A stretch of DNA of 64,000 nt from Sphingosinicella sp. CPCC 101087. GTDB lineage: Bacteria > Pseudomonadota > Alphaproteobacteria > Sphingomonadales > Sphingomonadaceae. Of the stretch, positions 52,312 through 58,647 are shown piece by piece. The notes under the pieces are model-generated. The model was not told where the DNA came from. It ran no database searches and saw only the letters and a list, made by a program, of their open reading frames with translations. A program made the position numbers and the translations under genes. How positions within the stretch are numbered: the first letter of the stretch is position 1; each line of letters begins with the position of its first letter. Where the stretch lies: positions 124,001-188,000 of the forward strand of contig NZ_SBFF01000009.1 in assembly GCF_004151485.1 (NCBI RefSeq), read 5' to 3'.

Positions 52312-53555
52312 GCCGTGCGGGCATCCCCGATCCGACGGATGCCGCGGCCACGACGAACGATGCGGCCGATCAGGCCGGCGGCCTTGCCGAAGGCTCGCTC
52401 GAGCGCGCCGATCGGCTGGCCCCCCGGCTTCTGCGCCAGGGTCCAGTACATCCAGACGATGAGCGCCGCGAAGAGGAGGAACGGGACCCACAAGGCGATG
52501 AGCGGGTCCATCCGGCCGAGCGCCCCCATCTCCTCCGCATATTGATTAACCTTGTGATAGGTCACCACCATCACGATCGCGAGGAAGATGCCGAGGCCGG
52601 ACGTGCTGCGCTTGGGTGGCACCGCCAGGGCGACCGCCAGCAAAGGCAGCAGCAGAATCATCACCACCTCCACGATGCGGAAGTGGAAATTGGCCCGGAT
52701 CGCGTTGCGACGATCCTGCGGCGCCGCCTGATTGCGGGCGATTCGGACCAGCTCGGGCAAGGTGAGCTCCTCGGTGCCGTTGCCGCGGCCGCGGAACTGG
52801 TCGATCGCCGGAAGGCTGATCGGCAGATCGTGCCGGACGAAGCTCAGCACGCGGGGCGTCCGGTAGCCCGGTGCGTCATGGACCAGCCGCCCGTTGGCGA
52901 GGCGCAGCAGAATGGTGTTTGGATCGTCGGTGGCGAGGAAGGTGCCGCGGTCGGCGGTGACGGCGAGGGTTTTCCCGTCGCGGCTCTCGACCCGCAGGAA
53001 CACGCCGTGCAGGTCGGTACCGCCATCCTCGCTCCGTTCGACCCGCAAGGTCGTCCGCCGGCCGAGACTGGTGAACTCACCCACCCTGATCGATGCGCCG
53101 AGGGCGCCCGACCTCAGATCGAATTCCAGCCCCTCATAGGCATATTCGGAATAAGGCTGGATGAAACCCACGATCATCAGATTTAGGCCGAGCAGGACGC
53201 CGGTATAGATGTAGGGCACCCGCAGCAGCCTTCCGTAGCCGAGGCCGATGGCGCGCAGCGAGTCGAGCTCCGACGACAAGGCCAGCCGGCGGAAGGCCAG
53301 CAGGATACCGAGCAGCAGGCCGATCGGGATGCCGAGGCCGAGATATTGCGGGATGGTGTTGGCCAGCAGCCGCCACACGACGTTGACCGGCCCGCCCTCG
53401 CTGACGACGAAATCGAACAGCCGCAGCATCTTCTCGAGCAGCAGGAGCATGGCCGCCAGAATGAGCGTGCCCATCAGCGGAACGAAGATCAGCTTCGCGA
53501 GATAGCGATCGATCTGGGTCGCAACACTCAATTTTTCGACGCTCCATGACCACAT
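52308..53555 (-). CDS. lptF: LPS export ABC transporter permease LptF
   Basis: 415 residues from the ATG at 53555; a TTG at 53531 with GGAG upstream is an alternative that gives the usual short N-terminus (MSVATQIDRYLAKLI). Helices flank a periplasmic domain. LSSELDSLRAIGLGYGRLLR is the coupling-helix block matching that in LptG, and IVEVVMILLLPLLAVALAVP is in the C-terminal helix set. It partners LptG. Its promoter region is shared with the divergent DUF2141 gene. Confidence 0.94.
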   Translation of the reverse strand: MWSWSVEKLSVATQIDRYLAKLIFVPLMGTLILAAMLLLLEKMLRLFDFVVSEGGPVNVVWRLLANTIPQYLGLGIPIGLLLGILLAFRRLALSSELDSLRAIGLGYGRLLRVPYIYTGVLLGLNLMIVGFIQPYSEYAYEGLEFDLRSGALGASIRVGEFTSLGRRTTLRVERSEDGGTDLHGVFLRVESRDGKTLAVTADRGTFLATDDPNTILLRLANGRLVHDAPGYRTPRVLSFVRHDLPISLPAIDQFRGRGNGTEELTLPELVRIARNQAAPQDRRNAIRANFHFRIVEVVMILLLPLLAVALAVPPKRSTSGLGIFLAIVMVVTYHKVNQYAEEMGALGRMDPLIALWVPFLLFAALIVWMYWTLAQKPGGQPIGALERAFGKAAGLIGRIVRRGRGIRRIGDARTA

Positions 53556-53649
53556 TTTGGCCGCAAGCTTGGACGATCTGGCATGCATGGGGGCTCGATA
53601 CAACCAGCCAGCCGTGTCTGCGGCTGGCTCCATAGCTTCCAGGAGTTTC

Positions 53650-54162
53650 ATGGTCATGCTGAAACTGACGGCAAAGGCTGCGGCGGCCCTGGGCCTCGCT
53701 CTGGCGGCGCAGGCTGCGCCCGCCCAGGCGGCCCTCGGCCCGGATGCGGCCGCGTGCCGCTCCGGCGACGGCCCCGCCATCCTCGTCAACGTCGACGGCT
53801 TCAAGGCTCGAACCGGTAATATCCGGGTCAACGTCTATGGCAGCGATCCGGCCAAGTTCCTCGAGCGGGGTCAATATATCCGGCAGATCAACCTGCCAGT
53901 GACCCGCCGCGGGGCGATGCCGATCTGCGTGTCGGTGCCGCGCGCCGGCCGCTATGCGGTGGCGGTTCGGCACGACGTCGACGGCAACGGCCGCAACAGC
54001 TGGAACGACGGCGGCGGCTTCTCGCGCAATCCGAACATCTCGCTCACCAATTTGCGGCCGAACTACGGCAATGTCGCCTTCAACGTGGGCGGCGGCGTCC
54101 AGAACGTGAACGTGGTGCTGAACTATCGGTTCGGCCTCTCGGTCCGGCCCGTCAACGGATAA
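53650..54162 (+). CDS. DUF2141 secreted protein
   Basis: 170 residues from the ATG at 53650 (AGGAG 5 nt upstream). Signal peptide ending AQAAPAQAA. The core ILVNVDGFKARTGNIRVNVY, FLERGQYIRQINLPV, AVAVRHDVDGNGRNSWNDGG and GFSRNPNISL matches DUF2141, a small beta-sandwich exported domain of unknown function common in sphingomonads. The calcium-like DVDGNGRNSWND loop is typical. The lipid kinase gene follows at 12 bp. Confidence 0.88.
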   Translation: MVMLKLTAKAAAALGLALAAQAAPAQAALGPDAAACRSGDGPAILVNVDGFKARTGNIRVNVYGSDPAKFLERGQYIRQINLPVTRRGAMPICVSVPRAGRYAVAVRHDVDGNGRNSWNDGGGFSRNPNISLTNLRPNYGNVAFNVGGGVQNVNVVLNYRFGLSVRPVNG

Positions 54163-54174
54163 GGGTCACCAACC

Positions 54175-55146
54175 ATGGCGCTGGTCGCGCTCCTTTCCAA
54201 TCCCCGCTCGACCGGCAATCAGTCCATGCTGCCGAGAGTGCGGCGCTTTTGCGCCCGCCACGAGGAAATCTTCCACTACGAAGTAGAGCACGTCGATCAG
54301 ATCAGCGCGGCGCTGAGGTCGATCGCGCGGGTGAAGCCGCGCGTGCTCGTGGTCAATGGCGGCGACGGCACCGTCCAGGCGGCGCTCACCGAGCTCTACC
54401 ATGGCGGCCATTTCGAGACGCCGCCGCCGGTCGCGGTGCTGGCCAACGGCAAGACCAACCTGATCGCCCACGATCTCGGCGCCGACGGCGATCCCATCGC
54501 GGCGCTCGAGCGGGTGCTCGAACTCGCCCGCTCCGACCTCGAGCCGCACATCGTCTCGCGCGAGCTGATCTCGCTGACCGATGGCGATCCCGCCCGGCGC
54601 CCGGTGCTCGGCATGTTCCTCGGCGGCGCCGGCCTCGCCGACACGATGCTCTACTGCCGCCACAAGATCTATCCTCTCGGGCTGCCAAACGCGGTGGCGC
54701 ATGCGCTCGCCTTGCTGCTCGGGCTGATCGCGATCCTGGTCGGCCGGCCGGCGCGCTTCCTGCCGATGCCGCCGCGCCCGATCACCGTGTCGGTGACCCG
54801 CAGCGGCGTGCTGCAGGGCAGCTTCGCCTTCCTCATGGTAACGACCCTGCAGCGGCTGCTGTTCAGCAGCCACATGCCGGGTGCGGGGCAGAGTGTCGGA
54901 TCGATGCAGCTCCTCGTGATCGAGCGGAACCTTCCCGCTTTGATCCGGGCGCTGGTCGCCTCGATCCGCGGCCGGCTCGGCCGGATCAGCCTCGACGGCG
55001 TGCATATCGAGCGCGGCGAGGAGATCAGGATCGAGGGGAGCGGCTCCAGCGTCTTGCTCGACGGCGAGCTATTCGAAGCAGGCCACGGCCGGCCGATCGT
55101 GCTGCGCCCGACCGCTCCGGTGCCGTTCCTGAGGCTGGCAGCCTAG
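54175..55146 (+). CDS. Diacylglycerol kinase-family lipid kinase
   Basis: 323 residues. The DAGK catalytic motif VVNGGDGTVQAALTELYHGG and PVAVLANGKTNLIAHDLGAD are intact, and LLDGELFEAG near the end is the third signature. It phosphorylates a lipid alcohol, for example diacylglycerol, ceramide or a sphingoid base, with ATP. Two hydrophobic strips (VAHALALLLGLIAILVG) may hold it at the membrane. Next to DUF2141 and opposite lptF it fits an envelope-lipid neighbourhood. Ceramide as substrate is only inferred. Confidence 0.87.
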   Translation: MALVALLSNPRSTGNQSMLPRVRRFCARHEEIFHYEVEHVDQISAALRSIARVKPRVLVVNGGDGTVQAALTELYHGGHFETPPPVAVLANGKTNLIAHDLGADGDPIAALERVLELARSDLEPHIVSRELISLTDGDPARRPVLGMFLGGAGLADTMLYCRHKIYPLGLPNAVAHALALLLGLIAILVGRPARFLPMPPRPITVSVTRSGVLQGSFAFLMVTTLQRLLFSSHMPGAGQSVGSMQLLVIERNLPALIRALVASIRGRLGRISLDGVHIERGEEIRIEGSGSSVLLDGELFEAGHGRPIVLRPTAPVPFLRLAA

Positions 55147-55334
55147 GCCGACCATCATTGGCGCTGCGCTTTTCGGGCGCGCGAAGTGAGGTCCTCTAGC
55201 TTGAGCTAACAACGAGGAGCTTCTTCGGGCCGAACGACGATCAACGAGGCCAACTTTCCTGGAGAGTCAGCTTCCATGAACCGCGAATAACGGACTCATT
55301 CAGGACCGGCTCAATCGCCTGGGGGCATAGGGAC

Positions 55335-55450
55335 GTTCGAGCCCGGCGGTCGCGTATCTTCGCCGGCTCCAGTCCTCCCTAGTTCCCTCGTGTCGCGTAT
55401 CGAGGGAGGGGCCGGCATCCTCCATGAGGGTGCCGGCCCCAACTTTTTTC
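55335..55450 (+). ncRNA. Candidate small RNA with two CCUCC anti-SD motifs
   Basis: Three hairpins in series: GAGCCCGGCG/CGCCGGCTC (55339-55348 with 55361-55369), TCCCTCG/CGAGGGA (55384-55390 with 55401-55407), and a 13-bp terminator stem GGGGCCGGCATCC/GGGTGCCGGCCCC (55408-55420 with 55428-55440) followed by six T. CCTCC occurs in the link between the first two stems (55374-55378) and at the loop of the terminator (55419-55423). CCUCC in loops is the hallmark of alpha-proteobacterial anti-Shine-Dalgarno sRNAs. The 5' end and promoter are not determined. Confidence 0.55.
55408..55449 (+). terminator. Strong intrinsic terminator
   Basis: 13-bp stem (one T-G pair) with a 7-nt loop, then AAC and TTTTTT at 55444-55449. 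It is the best intrinsic terminator in the window and points to a transcript running rightward in a gap with no plus-strand gene after 55146. Confidence 0.85.
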
Positions 55451-55604
55451 GGGCGTGGTAGCTGCGTCCGCCCGCGCGGCCGGGCGCCGAGTCGGGAAGC
55501 TGGACGGCGGCGCGGGCGCGGCTCGGCGGCCATGCCGCCTCCCACTCAATCCGCCTCCGTCGGAGGACGATTCAGAACCGCCGTCGACTGCCCAGATTGC
55601 CCGT

Positions 55605-56252
55605 TCAGTCCTCGGCCGGGAACATGTGCGCATAGGGCTCGGCTTCCTTCAGCACGCGGGCGAAGGAGGGGCGCGATTCGAGGCGTTCCAGATAGGCGGC
55701 GAGGGTGGGGAAGCGGCCGTCCGAGGGCTGGACCTTTTCGGCATAATGGAGCGACGGCGCCGCTGCGCAGTCGGCGAGGCTGAAATCCTCGCCGGCGGCC
55801 CAGGTCCGGCCGTCGAGCCGCTCTTCCAGCAAGCCGCGGGCGGTGGCGATGAGAGCGTGGGCGGATTCGACCGCGCCCGGATCGCGATGCCCATCGGCGC
55901 GAAAGCGCTCGAAGACGATGCGCTGCATCGGGGTCATCATATAATTGTCGAAGATGCGGTCGAGCAGCCGCACCTCGAGCGCGGCGTCGGGATCCTCCGG
56001 AATCAGCCGGACCGGGCCGGGATGGTGGAGCCCCAGATGCTCGATGATGATCGAAGTCTCGGCAACGACGCGGCCGCCATCCTCGAGGACAGGCATCTTG
56101 GCGAGCGGCCACAGGGCCGCGAAGGCGGCATGGGCTTCGGGATCCATCGGGTTGAGCTCGTGGAAGGTGAACGGGGTTTCGTTCTCGTAAAGGGCGATGA
56201 GCGCCTTCCAGCAATAAGAGGAGAGCGGGTGGGCGTGGAGCTTCAGGGCCAT
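55605..56252 (-). CDS. Glutathione S-transferase family protein
   Basis: 215 residues. Thioredoxin-like N-domain: MALKLHAHPLSSYCWKALIALYENETP with Ser/Cys near the GSH thiol, PVLEDGGRVVAETSIIIEHL (cis-Pro and Ser for gamma-Glu), then the all-helical C-domain with WAAGEDFSLADCAAAPSLHY. The conserved Asp of the N-capping box is present (SLAD). The substrate is not known. First downstream member of the cluster under the HxlR regulator region. Confidence 0.9.
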   Translation of the reverse strand: MALKLHAHPLSSYCWKALIALYENETPFTFHELNPMDPEAHAAFAALWPLAKMPVLEDGGRVVAETSIIIEHLGLHHPGPVRLIPEDPDAALEVRLLDRIFDNYMMTPMQRIVFERFRADGHRDPGAVESAHALIATARGLLEERLDGRTWAAGEDFSLADCAAAPSLHYAEKVQPSDGRFPTLAAYLERLESRPSFARVLKEAEPYAHMFPAED

Positions 56253-56262
56253 TGGTCGTTCC

Positions 56263-56640
56263 TTACCATCTGTCGGGGGTGGTGACGGCTTCGCCGGGGC
56301 CGAGCCCGAAGAAGACCTCGACCGAGCGCAGGCGATCGCCGGCGAAGCGCATATGCTCGACGTTCCGGATACGCTTTCCGTTCTTCATCACGGCCTCGTA
56401 AAGGACAAGGGCTCCGTCGCGGCCGTCGGGCAGCACGTGCTGGACGTCGAAGCTTTCCTGCCCGCCGGCATTCGGCCAGCAGCGGCGGAAATATTCGTCG
56501 CGGTCGATATGGTCGTCATAGGGGCTGGTGAAGCTGAACGGGTCGCCGACATAGGCCTCCACCGCGGCGCGGTCCGCCCGCGCCCAGGCGGCGTAATAGC
56601 CGGGGATCACCCGCTTCATCTCGTCCGGGGCCACGCTCAC
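56263..56640 (-). CDS. NTF2/SnoaL-like protein
   Basis: 125 residues from a GTG that overlaps the stop of the upstream gene (GTGA). VIPGYYAAWARADRAAVEAY, DPFSFTSPYDDHIDRDEYFR and LVLYEAVMKNGKRIRNVEHM are those of the SnoaL/NTF2-like cone fold. These include isomerases, hydratases and ligand-binding proteins. Coupled to the dihydrofolate-reductase-like gene and followed by GST after 10 bp. Confidence 0.85.
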   Translation of the reverse strand: MSVAPDEMKRVIPGYYAAWARADRAAVEAYVGDPFSFTSPYDDHIDRDEYFRRCWPNAGGQESFDVQHVLPDGRDGALVLYEAVMKNGKRIRNVEHMRFAGDRLRSVEVFFGLGPGEAVTTPDRW

Positions 56641-57281
56641 TCGCCCCGTGCCACGATGACGTGCGTGGCCTTGTCCGACGCGACCTGCTCGACGACCCGA
56701 TAGCCCAAGGCGGGCAGATTCAGGCCGGCGAACAGCGGCTCGCCGGAGCCAAGCAGGACCGGGGCGATGGCGAAGTGCATCGAATCGATCAGCTTCGCCT
56801 CGAGATATTGGCGGATGGTCGCGGCGCCGCCGCCCACGCGCACGTCCTTGCCGTTCGCCGCCGCTTTGGCTTGGTCGAGTGCCGCCTCGATCCCGCCGGT
56901 GACGAAATGAAAGGTCGTTCCGCCCTCCATCTCGAGCGGCGGCCGCTCATGGTGCGTGAGGACGAAGACCGGCACATGATATGGCGGATTGTCCCCCCAC
57001 CAGCCCTTCCACGACTGGTCGGGCCAGGCGTCGCGAACGGGGCCGAACATGTTGCGGCCGAGGATCCAGGCGCCGACATTGTCGAAGCCGCGCGCGACCA
57101 TTTCGTCGTCGATGCCCGTCGTGCCGCTCTTGCCGCCCATCTGCTGGAAGGTGCGGGTCGGCACCATCCAGTCGTGCAGCGATTCCCCGCCGCGGCCGAG
57201 CGGGTTCTCGAGGCTCTGGTCGGGACCGGCGCCGTAGCCGTCGGCCGAGATGCTGAAGCTTTCGACTCGAAGTCTGGACAT
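56637..57281 (-). CDS. Dihydrofolate reductase/RibD-like oxidoreductase
   Basis: 214 residues. RVESFSISADGYGAGPDQSL, GAWILGRNMFGPVRDAWPDQ, PVFVLTHHERPPLEMEGGTT and VRVGGGAATIRQYLEAKLID match the RibD C-terminal/YyaP-like group, NADPH reductases of pteridine-like or other small molecules. The gene is divergent from an HxlR regulator, and the gap holds two inverted repeats, so it is the likely main target. Confidence 0.9.
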   Translation of the reverse strand: MSRLRVESFSISADGYGAGPDQSLENPLGRGGESLHDWMVPTRTFQQMGGKSGTTGIDDEMVARGFDNVGAWILGRNMFGPVRDAWPDQSWKGWWGDNPPYHVPVFVLTHHERPPLEMEGGTTFHFVTGGIEAALDQAKAAANGKDVRVGGGAATIRQYLEAKLIDSMHFAIAPVLLGSGEPLFAGLNLPALGYRVVEQVASDKATHVIVARGE

Positions 57282-57294
57282 GGGATGCTCCTAT

Positions 57295-57352
57295 CTGCTT
57301 GCACTTTGCAACTGGTTGCGGAATAGCCAGACCGATCTTACATTGCAAGCAG
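57295..57352. promoter_or_regulatory. Two inverted repeats in the HxlR/DHFR-like divergent promoter
   Basis: CTGCTTGCA (57295-57303) is found again inverted as TGCAAGCAG (57344-57352), 40 bp apart. Inside, GCAAC-TG-GTTGC (57308-57319) is a perfect short palindrome. Both are placed between the divergent starts at 57281 and 57378, as expected for HxlR-controlled pairs. Binding is inferred. Confidence 0.6.
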
Positions 57353-57377
57353 TTTTTTCAGGATGAAGGTGCAGAAC

Positions 57378-57866
57378 ATGACAGCGCAGCGCTCGGGATG
57401 CCCGATCAACCTCACGCTGGAGACACTCGGCGACCGATGGAGCCTGATCGTCATCCGCGACATCATGTTCGGAAACCGACGCCACTTCCGGGAGCTGCAT
57501 GGGGCCTCGGACGAGGGGATCGCCTCGAACATCCTCGCCGACCGGCTGAAGCGGCTGGTCGAAGCGGACCTGCTCAGCCGGGCGGAGGATCCGAGCCACA
57601 AGCAGAAGGCGATCTACAGCCTCACCGAAAAGGCGATTCAGCTCGTCCCCCTGCTGGTCCAGATGGGTGCCTGGGGACGCCGCCACCTGCCGGTGAGCCG
57701 CGAGATGTCGGTGCGGCAGGAACTGCTCGAGGAAGGCGGGCCGGCTCTGTGGGACGCTTTCATGGACGAGCTTCGGACGCTCCACCTCGGCGTCCCGGCC
57801 AAGGGCCCCAGCGTGCTGGCGCGGCTTCGCCAAGCCTATGAGGAGGCGCTGGCGGAGAAGGGCTGA
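57378..57866 (+). CDS. HxlR-family transcriptional regulator
   Basis: 162 residues from the ATG at 57378 (AAGGTG upstream; an ATG at 57363 is in frame). The winged-helix MarR-like HxlR domain is clear: SGCPINLTLETLGDRWSLIV, RRHFRELHGASDEGIASNIL and LKRLVEADLLSRAEDPSHKQ. HxlR regulators often sense electrophiles or aldehydes, sometimes through an N-terminal Cys (here Cys8). Divergent from the DHFR-like/NTF2/GST cluster, a plausible detoxification regulon. Confidence 0.92.
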   Translation: MTAQRSGCPINLTLETLGDRWSLIVIRDIMFGNRRHFRELHGASDEGIASNILADRLKRLVEADLLSRAEDPSHKQKAIYSLTEKAIQLVPLLVQMGAWGRRHLPVSREMSVRQELLEEGGPALWDAFMDELRTLHLGVPAKGPSVLARLRQAYEEALAEKG

Positions 57867-58190
57867 CAGGCCGGGGGTTCTAGGGGAGCTTCGGAGGTTC
57901 GCCGAGCTCGCGCCACAATGCACCGTTTCCGTTCTTCGGCGCAGCGGGTGAAATTGACGAAATTGACACTTGCCACGCGCGCGAGGCCGCCCGGCCTCGA
58001 AGGACGGCTCGACAGCGGCCCCGTAACGTTGCGGTCCTCATGCCCGGTGCCTTGCCGCAATCGGGGCCGCCGCCACGCTTGGGCCTCGCCTCATCGGGCG
58101 AGCGCCTGCTACGCGCCGTCTCACGCGAGCGTGGACGAACCACCGGATCGACTATGTGAAAGAGCCGGGAGAGGTTTACCAGATCTTTGT

Positions 58191-58205
58191 GAACAAATCA
58201 AGAAC
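58191..58205. promoter_or_regulatory. LexA box, orphan
   Basis: GAACAAATCAAGAAC; its complement GTTCTTGATTTGTTC is an exact alpha-proteobacterial SOS box (GTTC-N7-GTTC). On the minus strand a TTGATT/TAAACC pair with 17-bp spacing overlaps it, so an SOS promoter may read left, where I see no certain gene. On the plus strand it is about 440 bp from nrdA. Confidence 0.55.
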
Positions 58206-58619
58206 AAGGCGGTACATGGCCGGCTTTTGCGAGTCGCTGGCCGGAGCGACGGGCCCTGTACTTCGGGTCCGGTCGACGCCGTTGAGGATTCGCTCCGGGA
58301 GAGGCGACGTGGCAGCGCACGAGCCAGGCGACCGACCATCGGACGGGGTAGAATCGTTGCGTGCCTGTAAACACAGCGGAAATGCGCCGATGCGACGAAT
58401 CGAGTCGGTTAAAGGGCATTTACCTCTTGTGTCCGAATCCAGATTGGGCACAATGGGTAGTGGCGCTTCGCAGGGGGAGACGCTAAGAGTTGTGGAATCG
58501 CCTGCCGGCGGCCCGAACCGCCGGACAGGCCCGCTCGTCCCTTGTGGATATCGGGGACAAGCCCGGATTAGCCCACCGCTCCCCTTCCCGATGGCCTAAG
58601 ATGGGCGTATCGCCCACTG

Positions 58620-58634
58620 GAACGTTTTGTGAAC
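58620..58634 (+). promoter_or_regulatory. LexA box at the nrdA start
   Basis: GAACGTTTTGTGAAC, GAAC-N7-GAAC, 13 bp before the nrdA ATG and overlapping its leader. The match to the alpha-proteobacterial LexA consensus is exact. It predicts induction of the ribonucleotide reductase genes after DNA damage, to raise dNTP pools for repair. Binding is inferred. Confidence 0.6.
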
Positions 58635-58647
58635 GAGGGGTAGAGTG

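Larger units (their letters stand above)
55147..55604. other. 458-bp convergent gap holding an sRNA candidate
   Basis: Between the lipid kinase and GST genes. No convincing protein gene; one four-codon frame (MNRE) with GGAG upstream at 55275 is probably chance. The right-central part folds into three consecutive hairpins and ends in a strong terminator (separate entry). Confidence 0.5.
57867..58647. other. 781-bp non-coding region upstream of nrdA
   Basis: No open frame has the GC3 bias or motifs of this genome. The region contains two LexA-box matches (58191-58205 and 58620-58634), a near-palindrome TTGTGTCCGAAT/ATTGGGCACAA (58427-58453), a perfect TGGGCG-TAT-CGCCCA repeat (58602-58616), and a tandem AATTGACG/AATTGACA near 57953-57970. 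Such length before nrdA suggests long regulatory DNA or an unrecognised RNA. Confidence 0.6.

Noticed and set aside
55331-55372. GTTCGAGCC suggestive of a tmRNA 3' part
   Set aside because: The flanks do not form a T-stem and there is no CCA end or tag-coding frame. Better explained as part of the candidate sRNA.
58216-58599. Open frame just right of the orphan LexA box (MAGFCESLAG...)
   Set aside because: Many codons rare in this genome (AGA, CTA, TTA, GTA), no third-position GC bias, no Shine-Dalgarno. Treated as non-coding.
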